Shown: piece after piece, positions 1 to 11,018 of the stretch | Numbering within the stretch: position 1 is the stretch's first letter | Layout of the letters: each line of letters opens with the position of its first letter | Assembly (NCBI GenBank): GCA_039090855.1 | Contig: CM076991.1 | Coordinates: 106,094,021 to 106,158,020, forward strand | DNA from: Macrothele yani | Lineage: Eukaryota > Arthropoda > Arachnida > Araneae > Macrothelidae | Direction of reading: 5' to 3' | DNA length: 64,000 bases | Position numbers and translations under genes: made by a program | The notes under the pieces: model-generated | Databases searched by the model: none | The model's input: only the letters and a program-made list of their open reading frames with translations | What the model was told of the DNA's origin: nothing

Positions 1-866
1 TCCGTCGACGCGCACAATGTTCAAACTAAATTAAATGGCCCCGAGCTGCTGCTGGCCGGCGAGCAGTGGAAAGCCGAAAATTGCCACATTAGAGGATACG
101 TAATTGCTAGGCTGAGCGAGGCAAGCGCAGGCCCGCTCACCCGATTCAATCGGAGAGCCATTAACTCTCTGGATTTTATTACGTCCTAAAGGTTCCAAAA
201 TTCAGACGCATTGATTTCTCCCTGTCAAAAATTGATCACCTTTCCGTCCGAAAACGATACAACTTGCATTTAAGGAAATCATCCCACCAACAGTAGTATG
301 GGTGAAGGAATAGTTGAATCAAAAATACCTGTTTCCTCTCCGAAACACATATAGTAAAATTTCGTTTGCGAAAATTACCTAAATCCAGCCTAGTACATAT
401 TTGTCTAAACACGTAGTTATTAAAAGATAACTATTAAAAACTGAGTTTTTAAATTCCTTTGTGTGAGGGGGGGGCAGGAAGTGCGTTCTGAAAAGTAAGG
501 GGGATAGCCAAGAGTCCTGGGTTTTAACTTTTTAGGTAATCGGTGTAAAAATACGTGAAAGTTCCAAACTACAATAAATCACTTGAAGAAAGCACCCTCA
601 TATACATCGCAGATTTGCGGATGCTGTAAATAAATGTTGGCTACTATCGTGTACGTAATACTAGGTGACTGACTATCTACATGCTCTACGGGAAATCCCT
701 ATGTCGCCTCACACTTTTCCTCAGCAGCGCAGGGAGCGATCGTATTATTTACAACCCATTGCAGAGCGATCGTATTACAACCCGTAGCCAAAGGGCTGAA
801 TAGCTTCAATCTGTAAGGCATCCAGTGTTTTAAAAGTGAAACGACATTCATTTAGGATATGAAAAA
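1..866. other. No recognisable gene or element
   Basis: Both strands were read. There is a GC-richer start (about 1-180), a G run near 470, and a short direct repeat of GCAGAGCGATCGTATTA near 731 and 761. No transposase, tRNA or repeat family seen elsewhere in the window is visible here. Confidence 0.6.
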
Positions 867-868
867 TA

Positions 869-2083
869 CACAGTCGAGTCACATTATTGTGACCACCTCC
901 TACTTTTGACGTCAACACCGCGTAGATAATGAAAGAAGGCACGTGTCGTGAGCTGGCTTGAAGGGTATATAAGGTGTACTGTAGGCATTCTGAAAACATA
1001 TCACTCGATGCTGTGATGGATAAAAGGAGCCATTTATCAGATTTGCAAAAAGGGATGATTATGGGCTTTCGGGACATGGGGGGTAGTATTGCTGAAACAG
1101 CGCAGTTTGTGAACTGTTCGCGTGCAGCTTTGGTTAAAGTGTATCGTGATTGGAGAAATGGCACCATTGAGAATGAGCGACGTCGAAACTGCCGAGCACC
1201 ACGCGTCATTGATGTGAGAGGTGAACGTTGACTTCGAAGGAGAGTGAGGGCCGATCGACATGATACAGTGGAGCAACTCACTGGTCGAATAAACCAGGGG
1301 GCTACCGGAAGTGTATCTAAAACGACAGTTCGGCGAATCGTGCTGCGTATGGGGCTCCGATGCAGACGGATGGTCACTGCACCTATGCTAACGAAAGTGC
1401 ATCGGCAGAAAAAGCTTACATTTGCACGATATCGGGAGTGGACCTCTGCTGATTGGCAAAGGATTGCCTTCTTCGATGAGTCGTTTTCTGCCTCATCGAA
1501 CGGAAGGACTTTGGGGTATAAGGCGAGAACCATCGGAGAACAAACACACTTCAACCATTGCTGGAAGAACACAAGCTGGTGGGGGCAGCGTTATGGTGTG
1601 GGGATTGTTTTCGTGGCATTCCCTCGGTCCACTCATACCTGTGGAAGGCACTATGGACGGAATTCGTCATGAATCCATCCTAGCAGACCACGTACACGCA
1701 TACATGCTGATTGCCTTCCCTGGGGTGGATGGGATGTTCCAGCACGACAATGCGACGAGTCATACAACTAGAAATGTCCGAGAGTTGTTGGAAGAGCACG
1801 ATGAAGACTTCAAAGTAGTTCCCTGGCCCCCTAATTCCCCAGACTTTTAAACCCAATTGAGCATCTGTGTGACCACCTCGATCGAGTTGTTCGCTCTATG
1901 GATCCTCCACCACGCACCCTCCAGCAGCTGTCAGATACACTGCAGTCAGCATGGCTCCACATACCTGTAAACACCTTTCAGCACCTCATTGAGTCACTTC
2001 CAGCCAGTCCAGCTGCTGTCCGCACTGCACACGGCGGTATTCTGGATATTAGCTGGTGGTCATAATAATGTGACTCGACGGTG
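869..2083 (+). mobile_element. Tc1-like DNA transposon, full length but dead
   Basis: The terminal inverted repeats begin CACAGTCGAGTCACATTATT on the left and CACCGTCGAGTCACATTATT on the reverse complement of the right end. TA dinucleotides lie directly outside both ends (867-868 and 2084-2085), as expected for Tc1/mariner target-site duplication. The element is 1,215 bp and holds one decayed transposase gene on the plus strand. Confidence 0.9.
1016..2065 (+). pseudogene. Tc1-family transposase, broken
   Basis: In the Tc1 family this enzyme cuts and pastes the element at TA sites. The likely start is the ATG at 1016 (MDKRSHLSDLQKG), followed by a helix-turn-helix half, a second DNA-binding half near 1244-1350 and the DDE catalytic domain. 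The first catalytic Asp is in FFDES near 1470, the second in QHDNA near 1741, and the third acidic residue (Glu) in a PIEH motif near 1856. The frame is broken by a TGA at 1229-1231, a frameshift near 1480-1500 and an apparent extra T near 1850 that creates a stop after SPDF. Length matches a normal ~345-residue Tc1 transposase. It cannot be active as read. A 265-residue antisense frame over the same DNA is a shadow. Confidence 0.9.
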
Positions 2084-2249
2084 TATATCTTTAACGAAAG
2101 TATGAATCTTTGGGTTAATTGTTTGCTTCCGTGCGTGTTCAATATTTTTCAAAAACTATATCTGGCTGCTTTGTTAAAAGTGCGCCTCTACTGCAGCTCC
2201 GAGGGTGGTAATTACGTAACTACGCTGCTGGACTCAACTAAAAAACTCA

Positions 2250-2436
2250 ACTGGATGCCAACGGACAGAAGAATACCCAGAAGCAGACCACGTAGAAAAT
2301 AGGTGGATGAAATTCAGGCATACCGGAGTGACATAGAAAATAATTGTTCAAGACAAAGAGTTGTGGAGGAGGCTTGGGAAGATCTTCAGCCAGCAGTGGA
2401 TCGCGAACGCTTGATGATGATACAACGGGTATGAAA
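2250..2436 (+). mobile_element. RTE-clade LINE, 3' end fragment
   Basis: The frame near 2250-2430 (SRPRRK, VDEI, then VVEEAWEDLQPAVD) matches the last part of the RTE copy at 27.99-28.22 kb (RPRRRPHGRWVDEIR, then LWRKLGETFVQQWID). It ends in a TGATGATGA tail like that copy. Only the extreme 3' end is present, the usual outcome of 5' truncation during LINE insertion. Confidence 0.8.
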
Positions 2437-3715
2437 CAAAACTGTGATGCCATTTGTTTTGCTAAGAAAAAAATATGGTGTGAACTCAGGGAAAAAATAG
2501 GTAAATAGGGGATATTTCACTAAAAATAGTTTGACGGTTATAATACTTCTAAATGTCTCAGAAATTTAAAAAAAAAGCTGTATACTCTTTGAGCAAATCC
2601 ATTGAAACTTTCATAAAAGATCAAATACCGAAAGTGTTTAATTTTCTTTTTGAAATAATTTCAGTTTACTCAAACGGATATCATGAATCTCACCTACATT
2701 ATTTTAAAAAAAATCTTTTTAATGAAGTCATTCGTTTCGCATATCATCGAGATACTGTAAATTGCAAACCGAGAGAAGAAAATGTACCCTCTGCCTTCTT
2801 CATTTGCAGATCTTGGAGCTTTCTGTGGTGAAGAACAATCTATTATCTCCTGAAAACTCCTCAGAATTTATTTGCATCCATTTCACCTATAAATTATGCT
2901 GTATATTGCGGTTTAATTCTGAGCCGTAATGTTGCACAAAAAATGCTCAATGATCAAAATGCCCACTGGCCAAAGTAATAAGAAAGCCTTATGCTTTATT
3001 CAAACACCCCCCCCTCCCCCAAAAAAGCGTTCGTTAATGGCACCACTACAGATGTAGCTGCAGAGATGTAATTTTTTACGATGTGTAATGCCAGGTGCTT
3101 GAACACAATCAACGCAGTTAATATTCCAGACTCGTAACGAAGAACACAAGAAGAAGAACTACTTGTCTGTTTTCCTAAACGGCCACATTATTCCCCATCC
3201 CCCGTTTGGGAAACGGGCCCGTGACTGAAACCGCTGTTCTGTCCAATGAAAGCATAGAAACTGCTTCCGAAATCATGGCGGCATTCACGAAACATGGGCA
3301 CAGTTCAAATGCGAGGATTACCGGTAGTAACTGAATTCGACAAGACAAACAGAAGGAAGTTGATGTAGGTTTTGCGACCGTCTGGGAGGGCGCATGGCCA
3401 GAAGCGCGAGCTTCTGGCTAATCGTCTGGAATGGGGCTGAGTTCGAGTACCGAAGGGAATAGATGATATGATTGTCCCACGGCGTCGATTTCATCTCTTT
3501 TCCCTGGAAACAGTGGCCTTGCATTAGAGAGCAGACTCCTCGTAATCTCACTTGTTTGCCAGAAATGTTGACCCCCCCAAATAAAAGCAAGACAAAACTA
3601 CAGCATCTATGTTTTTCGACTTGTTTTAGATCATCATGAATAACTATAAAGTTATAAAACAATAGCTCATAATTTGAGAAAGCCTGCCACAGGGAAGGCG
3701 AAGATCCTACGCCCA
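2437..3715. other. No recognisable gene
   Basis: Low-complexity runs (A run near 2565, C run near 3007) and short frames that resemble nothing I know. A short SINE-like phrase (TTTTCCCTGGAAACAGTGGCC) near 3500 hints at old repeat remains, but I cannot delimit one. Confidence 0.5.
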
Positions 3716-3717
3716 TC

Positions 3718-3791
3718 ATCCCTTATCAAGGATTCGAGCCCAGCTCGAGAAACCTAGGCTTCTAACCGCTCGGCTACCGGGGCATCGCCGC
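3718..3791 (-). repeat. tRNA-derived head of a degraded SINE
   Basis: On the minus strand there is an A-box-like TAGCCGAGCGGTTAG and a B-box-like GGGCTCGAATCC at tRNA spacing. This is the internal RNA polymerase III promoter layout of a tRNA or a tRNA-derived SINE. The acceptor ends do not pair convincingly, so a SINE head is more likely than a working tRNA. Confidence 0.55.
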
Positions 3792-3869
3792 TGCGACAAG
3801 TACAAATTAATATGTATATTATGAATGCACTTTCAAGCAGAATATCTCTTCCGGAGCTACACAAAGCTA

Positions 3870-5394
3870 CACTGGCGTGCAAAAATTTAAAGACGAGACG
3901 GTTTTTCGAATGTAACGTCGTGCAGAAGTGCTCCACTTCGACTCAAATCATACCATAAGATCCCAAGATGTAAGAATATGGGACAAGTGAGCAAAACCGT
4001 CCAAACAAGGAATCCAAAGGATACAAAGGCATTTTATTGAAAAGGTAGCTTTGAGCACAACTGGACAGAAGACAGAAACGTCCATGTGACAGGCGGCGGC
4101 CAAGAAAAATCCAGTCTTTAGTAGGGGATATGATCACCCCTGACTGCGTTGCAGGATTTACAACGTCTGTCCAGGCTGAGGACGAGGTTGTCAAGGAGCT
4201 GTTGAGGCATCGCGGCCCATTCCTCTTGTAGCGCCAATCGCAGCTGCGGAATCGTTGCTGGCGGCTGGTGACGTGCTACCAAACGTCTCCCGAGAAGGTC
4301 CCACACGTGTTTGATTTGATTTAGGTCCGGGGACCTGCGGGCCAATCCATGCGTTGAATATCTTCATTCTCCAATAGCTCTGCGACAGCCACTGTACGAT
4401 GAGGTGTAGCGATGTCGTCCATGAAGAGGAATTCAGGACCCACAGCACTTCTAAACAGACGCGCGTGAGGCAGGAGAACCTCGGTACAATAGCGGACACC
4501 AGTGACTGAACCTCCTTGGAAGATGTGGAGGTCAGTACGGCTACCAAGCATGATACCGCCCCAAACGAGAACTCCGCCACCTCCAAACCGGTCCCTTTCG
4601 ATGTTGTTGGAGGTGTGATTGCGTGTTCCCTGCTCTCTCCAGATGTGTATACGTCCAGAATCGCTCGTCAGATTAAATCGGCTCTCATCCGTAAAGAGAA
4701 CTCGACCCCATTGCTGATGTGTCCAGTTCTTGTGTTCCTGGCACCACAGAAACCGCCGTCTCCGATGAGCAGGCGTTAATGGCACACACCGTACTGGTCG
4801 TCGTGCAAATAGACCACCTTTGTGCAGCCTCCTGGCCACGGTAAAACGCGATAACGGACGTCCAGTTGTCTGTTGCATGTACCTTGCGATTTCTCCCGCT
4901 GTCTGCCGTCTGTCTCTTCTCGCCTGTATGACAATATACCGGTCGTCCGCCGCCGTGGTTGCTAGTGGACGACCACTGCTAAACTCTCGGACACCTGTTC
5001 CTGTTGTTTGAAATGCTCTTCAAGCTCGTGAAACGATGCTGTGACAGTCACACTTCGACCTTCTTCCAACTTTCCAATGACGCAACCTCGGGTAGTCATC
5101 CAGATGTCGTCTACTGGATTGCCTGTTGGCCATATCACACGGTGGCAGCAACTGGACGTCGTTCAAACCGATGTACACGGTGCAGTAGCTTTCACCGAAT
5201 TGCTGAGCGTACACCGCCCGTGTGCTTTATACTCTTCCGACCCCCCCCCCCCCCCCGTCATGCTGCATATATGCGCATGCCCTACCGTACCGGAGCCTAG
5301 TCTATCTACTGTGTGGTCTTTCGGTCCGTTTTGCCAGCTCGTTCGGCTGTGATGCTAATTTCTCCTCTTCGTCCTTAATTTTTGCACACCAGTG
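3870..5394 (-). mobile_element. Tc1-like DNA transposon (second family)
   Basis: Left end CACTGGCGTGCAAAAATTTA and the reverse complement of the right end CACTGGTGTGCAAAAATTAA form the terminal repeats. TA flanks the left end (3868-3869); the right flank reads CA, so one target base has mutated. The 1,525-bp element holds a minus-strand transposase gene and a run of 16 C (5241-5256) between the gene start and the right end. Confidence 0.88.
4118..5214 (-). pseudogene. Tc1-family transposase, broken, catalytic Glu replaced
   Basis: The gene reads from near 5214 down to 4118. The N-terminal DNA-binding part is short and frameshifted (5214-5020). The paired-like second half (TVARRLHKGGLFARRP) and the DDE domain lie at 4878-4321, with the first Asp in LFTDESRFNL and the second in FMDDIATPH. 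The expected third catalytic residue, Glu in a NPIEHVWD-type motif, reads Lys (NQIKHVWD, near 4310). A frameshift near 4330 separates this block from the main frame. In this family all three acidic residues bind the catalytic metals, so the copy is dead on both counts. Confidence 0.9.
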
Positions 5395-5770
5395 CATTAT
5401 TTGTAGTGGAGCTGCGATTTGAAAAAAAAAAAACAAAAAAAAAACAACAGGTAGGCTCAGTTCTGATTGAACCGTCAGTTTGGAACGTAAGACTACGACT
5501 TGCAGATCGGAGAGTTGAAATGAACTAGTCGAGTATGGTTTCAAAGCGTTTATTTAATTTGTTATAGCCAACGCAGGTCTATGATATGAAAAGTAGCTTA
5601 CATAATTTTTACAAATAATGCTGGATACATTGCGAACACAAAGCAGATCGATACACGAATCATCCAACGTGGTGCTCTGTCTCTTGGGCTTCTTACATTC
5701 CTCATCACTTGCTCTTGCCTCTCGTTTTGATTTTCTCCATTTTTGCCTGATTTCATTCTGCGAATTCCGC
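5395..5770. other. No recognisable gene
   Basis: An A-rich run interrupted by C sits near 5422-5444. Frames on both strands resemble no known protein. Confidence 0.5.
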
Positions 5771-5776
5771 GAGATT

Positions 5777-6064
5777 GTCGAAAATGTTTACGCGAAAACA
5801 TTTTTTTAGAATTTTAGTTTAAACCACTGCAACATATTCTTTATATATTTGAATAGATCTCGTCGAGAGCTTTAAAACGATACCACGCGCAGTCGTTTTG
5901 CACTCACGATTGTCCAGATAAACCGCGATATTGCCAAAAGTGTTTACCGGCTCAAACGTTCAGTTCAAACTACTGTGAAATGTTCTTCGTATATTTGAAT
6001 AGATCTCGTCGAGAGCTTAAAAACAATGCCGCGCACAATCGCATTGCGCTCACGGTTGCCGATA
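5777..6064. repeat. Two-copy tandem duplication, ~147 bp
   Basis: Two diverged copies sit head to tail. The anchor GAATAGATCTCGTCGAGAGC begins at 5850 and again at 5997, a period of 147 bp. Homology extends from GTCGAAAATGTTTACGCG near 5777 to CACGGTTGCC near 6062. No coding sequence is visible. Confidence 0.85.
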
Positions 6065-6909
6065 TAGACTGAATCAAACGCGGCGGTACACCCAGAAATA
6101 TTGCATCATCTTCCTCACGCACAGGGAGCGAGCGAGTGGAGCGTCGCGCACATGATGTATTGCGCAGTACGCGAATTGGACTCCATGCTGTTTACGAACA
6201 TGCTAACACGATTAGTGTGTGGCACGTATTTTTAACGCTATACTGATTTCAATTGAGACCTATTTTTGTCACAGGCGGTTGCTCGTAAGTCGCCCCATGT
6301 TATCCGCGGAGTTAGACGTAGTCCTACGTAAAAAAAAAAAAACTCTTCCGCTTCAAAGCAAAGTCCGTTTTACCAAACACTAACGCTCTGAAGTTGAACA
6401 GATGCAGTGAGCCTAAGAACCGGACCTGAAATGATTGAAATTACGGGGTCTGACAAGGCAAGGCGTCTTTTACACTCTTCCACCGTTCGGCACAGATCAT
6501 GTTAAGAAACACCACATGAAGCTTCTTATCTTGACCCGCTCGTATCAACTGCCAAACATGCAGGACGACCAACACTTGCTTGTCCATGATCGCGACAGTT
6601 CGCTGATCGCATCATTAGACTGCTTGATGAAAATCACTCTCAGTGACTATGGGCACCCCTTGGCAATTTAGACACTGCTCTCCTAAACAACGCCATTTTT
6701 TTTAAGACAATGCTCCTAAGCACATTAGGTATGTTAAGGCGTACTTTGAGAAACATTATGACAATGTTCAAAACTTGGGTGGCCAGAAACAGTAACGAAA
6801 TACAAATTTTGGGTTGCTGTTGTGTGTTAATAAAAAATGAGGAAAGAGCGATGTCTATTTACATTGTCTCCACGTATTTGGAAGATTTTCACCAACTGTG
6901 CAAATAAGA
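6065..6909. other. No recognisable gene
   Basis: An A run sits near 6330. Short frames at 6435-6671 and 6710-6907 are open but match no family I recognise. Confidence 0.5.
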
Positions 6910-7290
6910 TGTGACTTTAAGTCCCACCAGGGGACGCAAAGTCACATCTGATTTTTGTCGATATCTCTGTTTCTAAGAGTCCGATTTGAAAAATTATTTT
7001 TGTGTTGGACAGTGTTTCCGGTGCGAAATGTTTGTCATATAAATTCATGTTTTTCTTAATGCACAAGTCTGCAACCAGAGAGGGGAAAAAAGTCGTTTGC
7101 TCACGATTCCGTTTACAGCAATATCTGAGGGATTAAAAACCCGATTGAAAAATTTCTTTCTTCCGTCAGATACTATTGTTTTCCATACCGGTTCCATTGA
7201 CTTTGAATAGCTTTGATAAATTTAATTTGCGTCAGAACGGATTCAAAAGACATGCTTATTACACCCGATAATTCGGTGTCATCTTTCTTG
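6910..7290 (+). repeat. Isolated fragment of the 54.9-56.8 kb tandem repeat
   Basis: The phrase GATATCTCTGTTTCTAAGAG and the block from TTCCGTTTACAGCAATATCT to the end closely match the right end of the array at 54.9-56.8 kb (56,465-56,790), in the same order and orientation. It carries one CTCF-like core, CCCACCAGGGGACGC, at 6923-6937. The family is therefore dispersed, not confined to one array. Confidence 0.85.
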
Positions 7291-7302
7291 TTCAGTATTA
7301 TT

Positions 7303-7522
7303 ATTTCTTTTTTTATTGGAGGTTTAACGACCACCGTGAGCAACTCAATGGACTATAAGCAGTCTCCAGTCCCCAATTTAAGGTCACTGGTTCCAGGGAA
7401 GGGAGAGAGCCAGTGCGGTAAGACAAAAACAATATCCATGCCTCACCGGGATTCGAACCCGGACCCCTTTCGAACGAATGATCACAGGCCATCGCTTAGA
7501 CCACTGCGCCACCCGGTTTCAT
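7303..7522 (-). repeat. tRNA-derived SINE (family A)
   Basis: On the minus strand the element starts with a tRNA-like head: A-box region TGGCGCAGTGGTCTAAG and B-box GGGTTCGAATCCC near 7447-7460. A family-specific body follows (CTGGAACCAGTGACC-like, then GAGTTGCTCACGGTGG and GTCGTTAAACC) and the end is A-rich (T/A-rich at 7303-7318 on the plus strand). SINEs are copied by LINE machinery; the RTE here is a candidate partner, but that is inference. Confidence 0.9.
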
Positions 7523-7789
7523 AGGGCAACACAATATAAAATAGCTGGTGCACAAAATGGGGGGAGGGGAGGGAAAAGAATATCCAGTGCAACAATAACC
7601 GAAATTTCATGCGATATGGTATCCGCAATATCCGATCTCGCTGTACAGAGCTTCAAAATCATCGGCAGACGACTGAAATTTAATAGTTAATCAAACCTCA
7701 AGTGTTCCTGCAAATCTCTCCTATTACCAGAAATTTTTCGTCATACGGACACGAGAAAAGTGAGAACAGAATGTTTCCGTTAATATACG

Positions 7790-8250
7790 AAAGGAATATC
7801 GGGAAGGTTTCTGAAAATTCAGAATTTTCCGTTAACACATTCTAAAAACGGCAATTTCCGGTCAGTGTAAGAAAGAAATTGTGCAAAGGTTTCTCAAAAT
7901 TCAGAATTTTCCGTTAACACATGCTAAAAACGGGCAATTTACAGTCAGTATAAGAACAAAATTGTGGAAAGGTTTTTGAAAATTCAGAATTTTCCGTTAA
8001 CACATGCTAAAAACGGGCAATTTACAGACAGTATAAGAACGAAATTATGGAAAGGTTTATGAAAATTCAGAATTTTCCGTTAACACATGCTAAAAACGGG
8101 CAATTTACCGTCAGTATAAGAAAGAAATTGTGGAAAGGTTTTTGAAAATTCAGAATTTTCCGTTTACACATGCTAAAAACGGCAACTTATGGTCAGTATA
8201 AGAAAGAAATGTGGAAAGGTTTCTGAAAATTCAGAGTTTTTCTGGGGTAC
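7790..8250 (+). repeat. Tandem array, ~83-bp unit, about six copies
   Basis: The phrase CAGAATTTTCCGTTAACACA recurs at 7820, 7902, 7985, 8068 and 8151 (the last with one change), and a diverged copy at 8232. The period is 82-83 bp. Middle copies are more alike than outer ones, as expected for unequal exchange. No coding potential. Confidence 0.92.
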
Positions 8251-9386
8251 GAAAAATCCATGAAATTCAGGTCTTTTTCTGTCATTTCACGGAAAAGGTA
8301 TCAGGAATGTGCTTATTTAATTTACGAAAGGAATTAAAGAAAAAGACTAGCTCGTGAATTTCAGATTTTTTTACAGTGCTGTTTCTTCCAAATGCACGCC
8401 AGGCATGCTTTAAATGCCTATTACTTTCTCTTTGATGTGGCATGCGCTGTATATCTGTAAGTGAAGGTGAACGGAAAAGGCATCTGAGTCGTCTCTTGTT
8501 TGACTCGTACACCACAGAAGAATTTGATGACCATTTCTGACATGTAACAACCCACATAGCTCTAAGAGCACAAGACATCCGGTTTAGTTTTTATTCCTAA
8601 CAACGACAGGTCTGCATTTGCCTTTTCCCACACGCAGGGAAACAAAAATGATTTTGTTTTGCTTGTACTTCCGGTAGCACTTTGCCTGTGAATATTGCTT
8701 CATATAGAACACACACACACAGAATGTGAAAACAACCAACCGCAGCATCCCTTCACGAGGAGCTCAGAGATTGAGGTGTTAAATTTGGAAGATTTGCTTT
8801 GAACGTAATGAACATTTTGCACTTTAATTCGGAATTTAATACGACCGCACATCTTTCCCTTAAAATTTCTTTTTTGTCATTCAGTACAATTGAAGAGGTA
8901 CTCAAAAGACTTACCATACGAATAAAATGGCATTTGGACATCTGGTTTCACGAGACGAGACACGCTAAAAGATTTTATCCATGCTCGGGCTCTTTAAGGA
9001 TGGGGCAACTGTTCTTGTTCTAGTGGGGTGGAGTACGATAATATGCAACAGCAGATACAGCACCACTGTATACAGCATAAATGGCAATTAAAACAGCGTC
9101 ATACGCTAATAATGCTAGTACTATGCTTCAATGACTATCCTAATAAAGAGTTCAGACTTTTCCTTCCTTAATAAAGGCTTTCCCACTTGTAACTTCCACT
9201 ATTCCCCCACATTAGGATATCACAGAACCCCTAAATTTCAAATTTCGTTTTGATAGCAAAAATAGTTTTTGCGTTATGATTTTTCACTCTAATGTATGAG
9301 AAAGTAAAAACGGGGCGGAGGGTAAGCGGCAACAAAAAAAAAAAACCTTATCTTTCAATAACAGTGGGCAGTGTGAGGCGCTCCTG
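8251..9386. other. No recognisable gene
   Basis: Contains a short CA run near 8710 and frames with no recognisable domain on either strand. Confidence 0.5.
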
Positions 9387-9575
9387 TGACGTACTACAGA
9401 CATAAAAAGCACGTGTCAAAAAATGGATGTACTGTTCTTCGAAAAAAGTGATATGTTTGTTCGACACAACGTCTGGAATTAATGAAAAAATTCCTACTTC
9501 GCTTCAAAATTAAAAATAATAATAGGGAGATGATGCGACATACTAAAGACGTAAAAGCACGTGTCAAGACGACAA
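9387..9575 (+). repeat. Duplicated segment resembling a TRIM LTR start
   Basis: A block beginning TGTGACGTACTACAGACATA (9387) recurs with changes at about 9532 (GCGACATACTAAAGACGTAA), both followed by AAGCACGTGTCAA. The first ten bases equal the start of the TRIM LTR at 12.19 kb (TGTGACGTAC). A related LTR-type element followed by the tRNA-like sequence at 9595 is possible, but its ends are not clear. Confidence 0.4.
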
Positions 9576-9594
9576 ATCTGCAGCGATACATCCT

Positions 9595-9665
9595 GTCCGT
9601 GTAGCTTAGTTGGGAGAGCAACTTACTCCGGAATGAGGGGAGCAGGTTCGATCCCCGTCACGGAC
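9595..9665 (+). tRNA. tRNA-like sequence, possibly a mobile-element tRNA
   Basis: A 71-nt sequence folds as a tRNA acceptor: GTCCGTG at the 5' end pairs perfectly with CACGGAC at the 3' end. The A box (TAGCTTAGTTGG) and B box (GGTTCGATCCC) fit RNA polymerase III promoters, and a TTTT terminator-like run follows at 9673. The anticodon arm is irregular: the CTTA/TGAG stem leaves an eight-base loop (CTCCGGAA), so I assign no amino acid. Its loop core (TCCGGA) is shared with the tRNA-like sequences inside the TRIM LTRs at 11.6 and 12.1 kb. It may be a relative of those rather than a host tRNA gene. Confidence 0.45.
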
Positions 9666-9699
9666 AAATGTGTTTTCACACGCACCTAAAACCGATGCC

Positions 9700-10653
9700 G
9701 TGCGCAGGGTCCCAGTAACTGTAAATCATTCAGTGATTAAAGGCGTGCGAAAATGTAATGATTTTTAAATATCAACTAGCATTCGATTCGCTTGATACAA
9801 TCGAATCAGAGTGTGTTGGTTCGACTCTACCGACTTACACGAGATATCTTCTTTAAGTCGCTTCCATTTGTACACGACGAAGTAATAATGAAATGGAACC
9901 TTAACAATGGGCAGATAAAAAACAGTTTTAACTTGACCAAAGTCAGGACAAAGTTTCTAGAATTTAGCACAAATAGCGAAACATACGAGAAAGAGAGAGG
10001 GAGAGAGAGAAACAAAACTGGCGTCATTTCGCCAGGCTGTTAAAAACTCATTTTTCTTTGACCCATGGAAGGCAATTATCCGCATCAAAAGGATTAAGGG
10101 GTCGATCAGAAAGTAAACAGAAATTGTTTACACGTGCTGGAAATAACATGGCGTTCCTTCGGGCATAGAAAAAGAGATAAAACTAAAAACACCGTGAAGA
10201 AAGAGGAAGAAGAAATGTACGGATTCACGAGAAAGAGAAGAAACCTTTGCCGGGATTACTGTTCGCGGCCAATTCAATTTTTGTAATGGCCAGAAAGAAC
10301 ATCAGGTAAGGTCGTTCCAGATGGAACGCGTGGCAGACTATTGCGGGACAATGAACACGGGAAAAGAAGAAAAGAAATTTCGGGGATCAACATCAGCTTT
10401 CACTGATGCCTGCGAAAGGGTTTTTCTTGACGATAATTCCAACTCGTGAGCAGAGAACAGATTACACCTGTGGAGATTTCGAAAATCATAGGGAATAGCA
10501 TCTTAATTCCTTTCTTTGATAAACTTGAAGGGACATAAAGTCATTAACTCAGCGCATCTAACTTTCACTTTACTCGGAAAGTCTCAACAAATTAATGTAC
10601 GAGATTTCCAACAGGATAAAAGACAAAAACAGTATAAATGAAACTAAGCGCAT

Positions 10654-10654
<1 letters not shown>
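9700..10654. other. No recognisable gene
   Basis: Purine-rich in places (AG run near 9985-10012). No domain, repeat family or RNA gene recognised. Confidence 0.5.

Positions 10655-10692
<38 letters not shown>
10655..10692 (+). repeat. (AC)n microsatellite
   Basis: Nineteen uninterrupted AC dinucleotides. Confidence 0.97.
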
Positions 10693-10694
<2 letters not shown>

Positions 10695-11018
10695 TCATAC
10701 GCGTAGCTCCCTGTAGAAAATATGTTTTTTTTTCTTCACTTTAAATACTAGGACTGATAAAAAAGTTTTTAATCAAACTTTTCGCGCGAAATAAAATCTG
10801 AAATGGTCATGAGTCGAACGCCAAACGGATGGTTTTTCATAAGGATGGTGACTGAAGTACACATACCTGCCACTGAATTAGAAACTTTTATTTAATACCG
10901 GGTTGGGCCTCCTTCAGCACGAACTATAGCGCGTATGCGGTTTTACATAGATTCCAAATGGTGCTGGAGTGCATCTACGTTTACAGCAAAGCAAGGGTTC
11001 ATCTGATAGTTCTTTAAC

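Noticed and set aside
775..1572. A 265-residue open frame on the minus strand
   Set aside because: It lies antisense to a clear Tc1 transposase and shows no domain; it is open by chance.
3318..3719. 133-residue minus-strand frame as a possible host gene
   Set aside because: No domain, no splice structure I can support, and SINE-like words lie within it.
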